Source: Planctomycetota bacterium (GTDB lineage: Bacteria; Planctomycetota; Planctomycetia; Gemmatales; Gemmataceae). Taken from it: DNA of 6,880 bases. Position numbers and translations under genes: made by a program. The stretch spans positions 1-6,880 of the forward strand of contig JACQFG010000130.1 in the NCBI GenBank assembly GCA_016200155.1, written 5' to 3'. Position 1 is the first letter of the stretch. Each line of letters begins with the position of its first letter. Of this stretch, positions 1-6,024 are shown piece after piece. The notes beneath the pieces are model-generated. The model had not been told where the DNA came from and searched no databases. It saw only the letters and a program-made list of their open reading frames with translations.

Positions 1-483
1 CGCGAAGCCGATCGAGCAGGACATACGGCCACCGCCGGAAAACCCGGTGATGTAGGTCTGATCGGGATCGATGGCGTACTGGCGGCGGACGTCGTCGAGG
101 ACATCGAGGATGATGCGCGTGCGTTGTCCCGGCGGCGTGCTGTTGCCGGCCGTGAAGGGCGCGGCGAAGATCAATCCCGCCTGGTCACACGTCTTGCGCC
201 AGGCGGCCAAGCCTGTCGTCGGCGAATCGCCGGGCGAAATGAACAGGACCAGGCCGACGGGTTTATCCTTCGTGACGCCCTTGGGAACGTAGAGTTGATA
301 TTTTTGCTGGCCGGAGTCGTAGCCCGCCGGCAGCTTGGCGGCGCCTTTACCGAAGCCGATGACGGCGAACTCCCAGTCGAGCCGGGTCGGTTTGGCGACC
401 TTGCGTTCCGTCGGCTGAGTGAAAGCGTGGCCGCAAACGCTCAGCAACACGGCCGCGGCAATGATGGTTCGTTGGACGTTCAT
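1..483 (-). CDS. Exported alpha/beta-hydrolase (esterase/depolymerase-like), N-terminal part
   Basis: The minus-strand frame is open from an ATG at 483 to the window edge (161 residues), so the C-terminus is missing. The start is supported by a following signal peptide: residues 1-22, hydrophobic core IIAAAVLLSVCGHA, probably cut after the A at 20 or close by. A G-rich run just upstream is only a weak ribosome site. The mature part reads as an alpha/beta-hydrolase: a strand GLVLFISP near 77-84, the helix/strand AGLIFAAPF at 102-110, and a nucleophile elbow GFSGGGR at 147-153 with Ser149 as candidate nucleophile. This order resembles the secreted PHB-depolymerase/LpqC-type esterases and prolyl-oligopeptidase-like enzymes. 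The Asp and His of the triad would lie beyond the window. Substrate unknown. It is divergent from the gene at 653. Fold fairly sure, exact family not. Confidence 0.75.
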   Translation of the reverse strand, partial: MNVQRTIIAAAVLLSVCGHAFTQPTERKVAKPTRLDWEFAVIGFGKGAAKLPAGYDSGQQKYQLYVPKGVTKDKPVGLVLFISPGDSPTTGLAAWRKTCDQAGLIFAAPFTAGNSTPPGQRTRIILDVLDDVRRQYAIDPDQTYITGFSGGGRMSCSIGFA

Positions 484-652
484 GAAAATCCCCCCGTGGA
501 GTGGGCAGGTTCAGTGTATCCGTCCCGCACAGTCGCCGCATCTTAACAGCAAAAATTGTCAACCTGTCCGGAATCTGCCGAGTCTGCGGCCGATTATTGC
601 TGATTATCTGAATACGCAAATCAGGTTCAACCTCGCGCTCAAGGAGTGGGGC

Positions 653-1390
653 ATGGTCTCGGCAATGGCATCGCTAATCTTGTGCGGATTGGTGGCAGCC
701 CAGGGCAAGGACAAGGTCTACGACGCCGGCTATCTGTGCGCGCCGGCCTACGCCCTGGATGATACGATCCGCGGGCCGGTGAAACGCTATGTCCCGCAGC
801 CGGGCGATATCTACATGTCCACCGACAAATCGTGGATCATCAACGCGGGGCATCGGCTCGCGCTCAGCGGGCAGCCGAATCACTCCGGGCTGGTCTTCTG
901 CCTGGAGGACGGCACCCCCACGATTCTCGAAGCCGGCCCCTTCAACGGTCTCAAGATCGAGATGGTCGATCTCAAATATGATTTTGACAAGCACGAGGAG
1001 CGCACGGAGAAGGTGTGGATCCGCGCCCGCAAGACGCCGCTCTCCAAGGAGCAATGCCACGAGCTGTGCGAATGGGCGAAGCGCCATCACGGCCGGCCGT
1101 TCGCCGCGCGACGTATGCTGCGGCAGATGACGCCGTTCCGCACGCGCGGCCCGTTGCGGACCTTCTTCATGGGCGAACCCAACGGCGAACGCGATCGCTA
1201 CTTCTGCGCCGAACTCGTCCTGGAGACCTGCGTCCACCTCAACCTGCTGCCGCACGCCACGACCCGGCCGTCGGCGACGTATCCGGAGGACTTGTTCTTC
1301 GATCGCTCCAACAACGTCTTCCTCAACCGCTACTTCACCCTGGCCGACGGCTGGCATCCGCCGGCGCGCTGGGTGAGCAAGCAGCAGTGA
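653..1390 (+). CDS. Exported YiiX-like permuted papain-fold hydrolase
   Basis: This is a 245-residue protein. The ATG at 653 is preceded by AGGAG at 642-646 (6-nt spacing), far better supported than in-frame starts further upstream, which would run through the intergenic region. Residues 1-17 form a short hydrophobic leader (MASLILCGLVAAQG), suggesting export. The core matches the circularly permuted NlpC/P60 (YiiX/YebB, Peptidase_C92-like) pattern: PQPGDIYM at 49-55, a catalytic-type His77 in NHSGLVF, an acidic Glu93 in ILEAGPFNG, and the Cys185 of YFCAELV near the C-terminal end. Having His before Cys is the signature of the permuted papain fold. Family members are thought to cleave amide or ester bonds in peptidoglycan, lipids or peptides; the substrate here is unknown. 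All three expected catalytic residues are present, so it is probably active. The gene stands alone on its strand. Confidence 0.72.
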   Translation: MVSAMASLILCGLVAAQGKDKVYDAGYLCAPAYALDDTIRGPVKRYVPQPGDIYMSTDKSWIINAGHRLALSGQPNHSGLVFCLEDGTPTILEAGPFNGLKIEMVDLKYDFDKHEERTEKVWIRARKTPLSKEQCHELCEWAKRHHGRPFAARRMLRQMTPFRTRGPLRTFFMGEPNGERDRYFCAELVLETCVHLNLLPHATTRPSATYPEDLFFDRSNNVFLNRYFTLADGWHPPARWVSKQQ

Positions 1391-1399
1391 TCTTCCGAG

Positions 1400-1428
1400 C
1401 CTGAGCGCTAGCGAAGGGCGCCACGCGG
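1400..1428. repeat. GC-rich intergenic repeat, degenerate relative of the clpP palindromes
   Basis: This lies in the 48-nt gap between two convergent genes (stops at 1390 and 1439). GGCGCCACGCGG at 1417-1428 is the exact reverse complement of 12 nt inside the 38-bp palindrome at 6025-6062, and GAGCGCTA at 1403-1410 also occurs in the copy at 5299-5336. It may serve as a shared 3' end structure, but the full palindrome is not conserved here and no T-tract is seen. Confidence 0.45.
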
Positions 1429-1438
1429 ACGACACACG

Positions 1439-1759
1439 TCACGTATCACGGCGCTGGCTCTTCATGAACGCGTGCAGCCGTTCCGCCGCCGGCCGCCACT
1501 GACCCGCGCGGGCGGTGGCGATCACGTCGTCCAGATAATTGGCCGCGCTCTCCGGCAACTTGCCCGCCTGCTTTAACTTGCTCAAGCGCTGGTCGCACTG
1601 GTCGACCAGCTTTTCATTGCGCGCCGTCACCGCGGTGTACAAGGCGTCCACGGTACGGAAGACCTCCTCGTCCGACCCCATCTGCGGCGGCGTTCCGCAG
1701 CCGGTCAGCAATACCGTCACACCCGCCGCCAGAGTGAATGCCAGCAATCGTTCGTGCAT
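1439..1759 (-). CDS. Small helical lipoprotein, function unknown
   Basis: This is a 106-residue protein. The ATG at 1759 is preceded by AAGGA with 7-nt spacing. The frame stays open further upstream to 2152, but that part is a shadow of the DUF1559 gene and runs through an inverted repeat. Residues 1-20 are a lipoprotein signal ending in the lipobox LLTGC, so Cys21 should be acylated and the mature protein anchored in a membrane. The mature part (about 86 residues) looks mostly alpha-helical: EEVFRTVDALYTAVTARNEK near 31-50, QCDQRLSKLKQAGKLP near 54-69, and a third helix near 71-101. This resembles small helical-hairpin lipoproteins, but I recognise no family. It lies 97 nt downstream of the DUF1559 gene on the same strand and may be cotranscribed, with a strong hairpin between them. 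Confidence 0.75.
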   Translation of the reverse strand: MHERLLAFTLAAGVTVLLTGCGTPPQMGSDEEVFRTVDALYTAVTARNEKLVDQCDQRLSKLKQAGKLPESAANYLDDVIATARAGQWRPAAERLHAFMKSQRRDT

Positions 1760-1780
1760 GAATGGTTCCTTCGAATTGGC

Positions 1781-1846
1781 CGTAGCGACAAGCTGCCAGC
1801 TTGTCGGCTTCTCGCAGCGCCGACAAGCTGGCAGCTTGTCGCTACG
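1781..1846. repeat. Nested perfect inverted repeat (27-bp arms, 12-nt loop)
   Basis: The arms at 1781-1807 and 1820-1846 are perfect reverse complements, separated by 12 nt. Each arm is also a palindrome in itself: CGACAAGCTG and CAGCTTGTCG around a single base (1786-1806 in the left arm). The DNA or RNA can therefore fold as one 27-bp hairpin or as two smaller ones. This is the layout of paired REP sequences (BIMEs) or a tiny MITE. It starts about 10 nt after the DUF1559 stop and ends 21 nt before the lipoprotein ATG, leaving that gene's ribosome site free. No U-tract follows on the minus strand, so it is not a classical terminator. Confidence 0.9.
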
Positions 1847-1856
1847 ACACGTCCTC

Positions 1857-2912
1857 TCAATAATCTCCGGACGCGACATCGTTCTTGTTGCGCGTCGACA
1901 GCGCGACCCAGGTGAACGGATCGATGTACTGGCTGATGAAGCGGACGGTGCCGTCGCCGAAGAGGACGTTGGCGCCGCCGGGGTGCTCGGAGTACATTTC
2001 ATCGGTGTGCCCGAACGGATGGTTCGGGGCGTGAATGATGACCTGCGGATGATCGTGCGTGTCGGGGCCGCTGTGAGCGCCGACCAAGCAGCCGGCGGCG
2101 TTGTTCTCCGACGGCCAGGGACGCAGGTCGAGCCGCGGCGGCGTGACCGCATTCGGCACGACGCCGACCCACGTCTTGTTGCTCAGAACCGAACTGTGTT
2201 CGCCGATGAACACCGTCTGCGACAGGCCGTCGGTGACCATGGCGATTGTCGTTTTCGAGTTGCGATAGAACGGCCCGTCGATGAACGCCGGCTGATTCCC
2301 GTTGGCCGGGATCGGCTCGCCGGCCTCAAGGTCGTAGGCGTATGGGGTGGTTCGGCCCCAGGGTTGGTGGACTCCCGCGTTGGTCACGTAGTGCGAGTGC
2401 GCGAAGTAGATGCTCGGGCTGTACGGCACGCCGTAGCGCATGTTGCCGCTCTCTTGCAGGACCTCGAACCCATCACTGCCGCCGCTGGCCGACGGGCACA
2501 GAAAGACGGCCAGCTTGGTGCGCACGTACGGAGCGTTCTCGGTCGCCCAGCACGGCAGGTCGAGCCGCAGACTGGTGTAGAGCGAGCCTTGATCGAGGTG
2601 CGGCAAGAGCAGCGTGCCCCAGGCCCAGCCCGGCAGTCCGTTCCAGGTCGCGTCAGGATAGTTGACGCCGTACGCGGTGCCCGTTTGCCGATCCGATGTC
2701 CGAAGATATGCCGGCGGGAACACTTTTTTCGTATCGTGATAGTGATGCAGCGCCAGGCCGATCTGCTTGAGATTGTTGGCACACTGAGTGCGCGCCGCCG
2801 ATTCGCGAATCTTTTGCACGGCAGGTACCAGCATCCCGATGAGGATGCCGATGATCGCGATGACGACGAGGAGTTCGATCAGCGTGAACGCAGCTCTGGG
2901 TTTTGTGCTCAT
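1857..2912 (-). CDS. DUF1559 protein with type IV pilin-like N-terminus
   Basis: This is a 351-residue protein, in the usual size range of the family. It starts with a short basic leader (MSTKPRAA) followed by FTLIELLVVIAIIGILIGML at 9-28, a prepilin/pseudopilin methylation motif and transmembrane helix with Glu13 at position +5 of the predicted mature protein. The residue before the cleavage point is Ala8, where Gly is usual. DUF1559 (SBP_bac_10) hallmarks follow: IRESAARTQCANNLKQIGLALHHYHD spread over 35-60, the segment VTDGLSQTVFIGE at 226-238, and the C-terminal HPGGANVLFGDGTVRFI at 310-326. Members are numerous in planctomycetes, predicted to be envelope-exposed, and of unsettled function. 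The start at 2912 is fixed by the leader; no clear Shine-Dalgarno precedes it. The small lipoprotein gene lies downstream. Confidence 0.93.
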   Translation of the reverse strand: MSTKPRAAFTLIELLVVIAIIGILIGMLVPAVQKIRESAARTQCANNLKQIGLALHHYHDTKKVFPPAYLRTSDRQTGTAYGVNYPDATWNGLPGWAWGTLLLPHLDQGSLYTSLRLDLPCWATENAPYVRTKLAVFLCPSASGGSDGFEVLQESGNMRYGVPYSPSIYFAHSHYVTNAGVHQPWGRTTPYAYDLEAGEPIPANGNQPAFIDGPFYRNSKTTIAMVTDGLSQTVFIGEHSSVLSNKTWVGVVPNAVTPPRLDLRPWPSENNAAGCLVGAHSGPDTHDHPQVIIHAPNHPFGHTDEMYSEHPGGANVLFGDGTVRFISQYIDPFTWVALSTRNKNDVASGDY

Positions 2913-2944
2913 GGGACCGCCAAAAGTTGTATCTAACGATGTCT

Positions 2945-2960
2945 ATTAGCTTAACCTAAT
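2945..2960. promoter_or_regulatory. Operator-like palindrome in divergent promoter region
   Basis: ATTAGCTTAACCTAAT is a 16-bp palindrome with seven of eight base pairs matching, centred on TTAA. It sits in the AT-rich gap between the divergent genes at 2912 and 3024 and touches the candidate minus-strand -10 box. Position and symmetry suit a dimeric repressor or activator, but no regulator is identified and chance symmetry in AT-rich DNA is possible. Confidence 0.3.
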
Positions 2961-2986
2961 GATATTTGTAGTCAGAGATAAATCAA
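2959..2986 (-). promoter_or_regulatory. Candidate sigma-70-type promoter for the DUF1559 gene
   Basis: Read on the minus strand, TTGATT (2986-2981) is followed after 16 nt by TATCAT (2964-2959), about 47 nt before the ATG at 2912. Both boxes are close to the -35/-10 consensus and lie in the most AT-rich part of the window. Planctomycete promoters are poorly defined, so this remains a guess from pattern. Confidence 0.3.
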
Positions 2987-3023
2987 CTTGTTTTTCGCAC
3001 TTTTCTTGTTTTTTGGTGTGGCT

Positions 3024-4547
3024 ATGCGGATTCGCTTCCCAATCCTGCTGATCGCGTCAATGATGTTGGCTGCGTCCCCCGCCGCCGCACAGACACCGAA
3101 GCGGATTCAGATCGGCATCGAGTACGCCATGCCGGGGTTGGGCAAGCCGTTCGCCGAGCTTGGCGTTCCGGCGGTGAAGCCGTATGCCGAGGCGTTGATG
3201 TGGGGCAAGATGCAGAAGGCGAAGGACGCGGCGATCGACTTCAGCTTCTTCGATCGCGTCGTCCACGACTATCAGGACGCCGGGTTCGAGGAAATCTACA
3301 TCTCGATCTGCACGCGCTGCGGCTGGGGCAACAAGGGGCCCAAGAACCTGACGCCCAAGGACGAGCACTACCCGGCCTTCGAGGCCTGGGTCAAGGCGAT
3401 CGTCGAGCGCTACAATCTCGACAAGAAGAATCACATGCCCGGCCTGAAGCGCTCGATCCGCTACTGGGAGGTCGGCACCGAATACTCGTCCTATCAACCG
3501 GAGCCGACGAAGGAATATCTCGACATGCTCCGGCGCTCGCACAAGGTCATCAAGGCCGCCAATCCGAAAGCGGTCGTCCTGCACGCGGCATTTCTGACGA
3601 CGACGGTGTTCAAGGATCATCCGAAGCCGGCGCAATATGCTCAAGCCTTTGCGGCAGCGCCGAAGCGGTTCATGGACAAGAGCCTGGCCGACATCCGGGC
3701 GGTGCTCGATCATCCGGAGTGGTTCGACGCCGTCAATTTCCACGCCCTGGGCGATCCGTACGAGATCGAGGACAACGTCGCCTGGCTCAAGTGGGAGATG
3801 GGCCAGCGCAAATATTCGAAGCCGATCTTCATCTCCGACACGACGCCGACGCCGTTCATCGCCTGGGGCAGCGCGACGGAGCCGAAATCGCTGTTCAAGG
3901 GGATCGTCATCCCGCCGGCGACCGAAGCGGACCGCGAGCGGATGGCGGTTTACTTCAAGAAACTGCTCGACAAGGACCAGACGGCGATCGCCTGGAATCA
4001 CTCCTTCGTCGCCTCGGACATGGTCAAGAAATGCGTGATCGCTGCCGAGCAGGGGGTGGCGCTCATCAACACGTCGTTCATGGAGGACCTGTTCCTGTTC
4101 CAGCTCAAGCTGCCGCTGGCGCCCGCGGGCACCGGCACATCAGCGTGGGCAGGGATGGCGGACGTCAAGATCGACTTCAAGACGGAGCAGCGGACGATTC
4201 TTGGCAAGCGTCCGTCGTTCTACGCAATCAAGCAACTGCAAGCGCACTTGAAAGGGTACGAGAACCTGCAGCGCGTCAAGATTGCCGACGAGCGCGTGAG
4301 GCTCTACAAGTGGACGCAGAACAAGACGCCGATCTGGATCGCCTGGCTCGAGACGGGCAAGCTGATTCTGCCGGGCGATGCCGTGCCGAAGGCGAAGGTG
4401 AAGTTGAAGGTGCCGGACGGAGCCTATCGCATCGAGCCGGCGATCCATGACGCGGCAGTCAAGATGGGCGAGCGGATAGATGTCCTGAGCGGCATCGAGA
4501 TCGAGGTCACGCCGCGTCCAGTGTATGTCATCGGGACGAAACGCTGA
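3024..4547 (+). CDS. Exported TIM-barrel, glycoside-hydrolase-like protein
   Basis: This is a 507-residue protein. I chose the ATG at 3024 because it gives a clean signal peptide (residues 1-23, core FPILLIASMMLAASPAAA, cut near AAA-Q). The TTG at 2988 would add 12 hydrophobic residues and spoil it. No convincing Shine-Dalgarno is present. Residues ~27-350 look like a beta/alpha barrel of the clan A glycosidase type: GFEEIYISI at 87-95, RYWEVGTEYS at 146-155 where such enzymes carry their acid/base Glu (here Glu153), FDAVNFHALGD at 234-244, and KPIFISDTT at 266-274 where the nucleophile Glu is expected but Asp272 stands. Residues ~415-507 resemble a C-terminal beta domain. The family cannot be named. 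Given the altered positions it may be a divergent glycosidase or a non-catalytic sugar-binding relative. No partner gene is evident; clpP1 lies 106 nt downstream. Confidence 0.6.
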   Translation: MRIRFPILLIASMMLAASPAAAQTPKRIQIGIEYAMPGLGKPFAELGVPAVKPYAEALMWGKMQKAKDAAIDFSFFDRVVHDYQDAGFEEIYISICTRCGWGNKGPKNLTPKDEHYPAFEAWVKAIVERYNLDKKNHMPGLKRSIRYWEVGTEYSSYQPEPTKEYLDMLRRSHKVIKAANPKAVVLHAAFLTTTVFKDHPKPAQYAQAFAAAPKRFMDKSLADIRAVLDHPEWFDAVNFHALGDPYEIEDNVAWLKWEMGQRKYSKPIFISDTTPTPFIAWGSATEPKSLFKGIVIPPATEADRERMAVYFKKLLDKDQTAIAWNHSFVASDMVKKCVIAAEQGVALINTSFMEDLFLFQLKLPLAPAGTGTSAWAGMADVKIDFKTEQRTILGKRPSFYAIKQLQAHLKGYENLQRVKIADERVRLYKWTQNKTPIWIAWLETGKLILPGDAVPKAKVKLKVPDGAYRIEPAIHDAAVKMGERIDVLSGIEIEVTPRPVYVIGTKR

Positions 4548-4566
4548 CGGCGCATCTCGGCGGGAC

Positions 4567-4590
4567 TTGCCCGTTCCCGTACAATAAGAG
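4567..4590 (+). promoter_or_regulatory. Possible -10 element upstream of clpP1
   Basis: TACAAT at 4580-4585, followed by AAGAG, matches five of six bases of the -10 consensus, about 70 nt before the clpP1 ATG. No good -35 box stands at the right distance; TTGCCC at 4567 is too close. It would place the repeat at 4606-4629 within the clpP1 leader RNA. Weak evidence. Confidence 0.25.
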
Positions 4591-4605
4591 TGACTATCGC
4601 CGCGT

Positions 4606-4629
4606 GCTCCGGTCGCTTACGCTCCCGGC
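4606..4629. repeat. GAGCGTAAGCGA-type short repeat in the clpP1 leader
   Basis: The reverse strand reads GAGCGTAAGCGACCGG, related in layout to GAGCGCTAGCGAAGGG at 1403-1418 and to the arms of the 38-bp palindromes behind the clpP genes. It lies between the possible clpP1 promoter and its ribosome site (AAAGGA, 4642-4647). I read it as a member of a dispersed short repeat family; only a genome search could confirm that. Confidence 0.35.
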
Positions 4630-4653
4630 GCGCCGAACTTGAAAGGAACCTCC

Positions 4654-5289
4654 ATGGCCGATATGACCGCCCCCTTCCGCCTCGATCCGAAAGCGCAGCG
4701 GGGCAACTACGCCCGTCAGCGCCAGATGACGCTTGCCGACGAATTGATGGAAAATCGTATCATCTTCCTCGGCAGCTCGCCCGAGATGGGCGTGTACGAC
4801 CCGTCCGGCGAGATCAACGACTTCATGGCCAACGTCATCATCCAACGGCTCCTGTATCTGCAATATCAGAACAAGAACCAGGAAATCCACATGTACATCA
4901 ACAGCCCCGGCGGCTCGGTGTACTCGACGCTGGCGATCTACGACACGATGCAGTTCCTCGAATGCCCGATCGCGACCTACTGCATGGGCATCGCCGCCAG
5001 CGGGGCCGCCATCCTGCTCGCGGCCGGGTCGAAGGGCAAACGCCATGCCCTGCCCAACTCGAAGATCATGATCCATCAACCGTGGGGCCAGGTCGGCGGA
5101 CAGATCACCGACATGGAGATTCAAGCCGGCGAATTCGAAAAGGACCGCCTCCGGCTCAACGAAATCCTCGCCAGGCACACCGGGCAAACGGTCGAAAAGA
5201 TCGCCCAGCAAACGGATCGCGATTGCTTCTTCACGGCGATGGAAGCCAAGGAGTTCGGCCTGGTGGATGAGGTCGTGCAGAAAAAGTGA
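4654..5289 (+). CDS. clpP1: ATP-dependent Clp protease proteolytic subunit, ClpP1 type
   Basis: This is a 211-residue cytoplasmic serine peptidase of the ClpP family (S14), forming the barrel that degrades proteins fed by Clp ATPases. The ATG at 4654 has AAAGGA 6 nt upstream; the in-frame TTG at 4639 lies before that site and is rejected. The catalytic triad is intact: Ser116 in GIAASGAA, His141 in IMIHQP, Asp190 in TDRDCFF. Other family marks are YINSPGGSVYSTLAIYDTMQ at 81-100 and the C-terminal EAKEFGLVDEV. Compared with clpP2 it has about 11 extra residues at 41-51 (SSPEMGVYDPS) right after RIIFLG, a different N-terminus, and Gly in place of Met after the active Ser. It is followed by clpP2 after a 130-nt gap holding a palindrome. 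Probably a diverged subunit of a mixed ClpP1P2 complex; the pairing is inferred. Confidence 0.95.
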   Translation: MADMTAPFRLDPKAQRGNYARQRQMTLADELMENRIIFLGSSPEMGVYDPSGEINDFMANVIIQRLLYLQYQNKNQEIHMYINSPGGSVYSTLAIYDTMQFLECPIATYCMGIAASGAAILLAAGSKGKRHALPNSKIMIHQPWGQVGGQITDMEIQAGEFEKDRLRLNEILARHTGQTVEKIAQQTDRDCFFTAMEAKEFGLVDEVVQKK

Positions 5290-5298
5290 TCCTGTATT

Positions 5299-5336
5299 CG
5301 TTTAGCGTTCGTGCTGCGCCATGCGAGCGCTAAACG
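5299..5336. repeat. 38-bp imperfect palindrome after clpP1
   Basis: The outer arms CGTTTAGCG (5299-5307) and CGCTAAACG (5328-5336) pair perfectly; the stem continues four more base pairs with one wobble. It begins 10 nt after the clpP1 stop. It matches the 38-bp element behind clpP2 at 32 of 38 positions with no gaps. It may stabilise or attenuate the clpP1 transcript; there is no clear U-tract for a classical terminator. Confidence 0.75.
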
Positions 5337-5419
5337 TAAACAGCCCGAAACATTCCCTCAACTTAATTCCTCCCGGTTGCCGATCTTGCCTCATGGGACC
5401 GGGAGGCTCGGAGAAACCG

Positions 5420-6013
5420 ATGCCTCTGATTCCCTATGTCGTTGAAGGCGGCGGACGCGAAGAACGGGTCTTTGACATCTACAGCCGGCTGCTGAAGGAT
5501 CGTATCATCTTTCTGCAAGGCGAGGTGAACGACGACAGCGCGAGCCTGATCGTCGCCCAGATGCTCTATCTGCAATTCGATCAACCGAAGGCGGATATCC
5601 ATCTGTATATCAACAGCCCGGGCGGCTCCGTCACGGCGGGATTGAGCATCTACGACACGATGCAATACATCACCTGCGACGTCGCCACCTACTGCATCGG
5701 CCAGGCTGCCAGCATGGGCGCCGTCCTGTTGTGTGCCGGCACCAAGGGGAAGCGAAATTCGCTGCCCAACTCGCGCATCATGATTCATCAACCGCTCGGC
5801 GGCATGCGCGGCAGCACCACCGAAATCTTGATCCGCCTGAAGGAAAATCAACGGCTCAAGAAGGTGCTCAACGACATCCTGATGAAGCACACCGGCAAGT
5901 CGGTCGAGCAGATCGAGAAAGACTGCGACCGCGATAACTTCATGTCCTCCCAGGAAGCCCGCGAATACGGCCTGGTGGACAACGTGCTGCTGAGATTGCC
6001 GGGACCGGCGTGA
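5420..6013 (+). CDS. clpP2: ATP-dependent Clp protease proteolytic subunit, canonical ClpP
   Basis: This is a 197-residue ClpP peptidase, close to the standard length. The ATG at 5420 is preceded by GGAG at 5410-5413 (6-nt spacing) and gives the conserved N-terminus MPLIPYVVEG...ERVFDIYSRLLKDRIIF. Upstream in-frame ATGs at 5393 and 5321 lack ribosome sites, and the latter lies inside the palindrome. The triad is Ser98 in GQAASMGAVLL, His123 in MIHQPLGG, Asp172 in CDRDNFM. The segment YINSPGGSVTAG and the C-terminal EAREYGLVDNVL are typical. This copy is the one closest to E. coli ClpP and most likely the general housekeeping subunit, able to form the tetradecamer that docks a Clp ATPase through hydrophobic surface pockets. 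No clpX follows here. It is followed by a second 38-bp palindrome and a lipoprotein gene. Confidence 0.96.
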   Translation: MPLIPYVVEGGGREERVFDIYSRLLKDRIIFLQGEVNDDSASLIVAQMLYLQFDQPKADIHLYINSPGGSVTAGLSIYDTMQYITCDVATYCIGQAASMGAVLLCAGTKGKRNSLPNSRIMIHQPLGGMRGSTTEILIRLKENQRLKKVLNDILMKHTGKSVEQIEKDCDRDNFMSSQEAREYGLVDNVLLRLPGPA

Positions 6014-6024
6014 CGTGTTGAATT

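Noticed and set aside
484..652. A defined promoter pair in the divergent gap between the hydrolase and YiiX-like genes
   Set aside because: TTGTCA at 556-561 resembles a -35 box, but no -10 box stands at a suitable distance on the plus strand; nothing else convincing was seen.
674..1435. A 253-residue minus-strand open frame
   Set aside because: It is antisense to the YiiX-like gene, which has catalytic motifs and a good ribosome site; its composition is typical of an antisense shadow.
1781..1846. Rho-independent terminator for the DUF1559 gene
   Set aside because: The stem is strong but no run of U follows it on the minus strand, and its nested symmetry fits a REP/BIME-type repeat better.
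1439..2152. A 237-residue minus-strand reading of the lipoprotein frame starting at 2152
   Set aside because: The first 130 residues overlap the DUF1559 gene in another frame and cross the inverted repeat. The ATG at 1759 has a ribosome site, a signal sequence and a lipobox.
1539..2936. A 465-residue plus-strand open frame
   Set aside because: It is antisense to the clear DUF1559 gene and the lipoprotein, Arg/Val-rich, with no domain or ribosome site; a GC-rich shadow frame.
3057..4450. Long open frames on both strands overlapping the glycosidase-like gene (3057-4001 minus, 3200-4450 plus)
   Set aside because: They lack signal peptides, motifs and ribosome sites and are rich in Arg; the 3024-4547 frame has a signal peptide and barrel-like motifs.
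5363..5890. Antisense open frame within clpP2, and a similar one within clpP1 (4594-5211 minus)
   Set aside because: Both mirror highly conserved ClpP coding sequence; no sign of independent coding.
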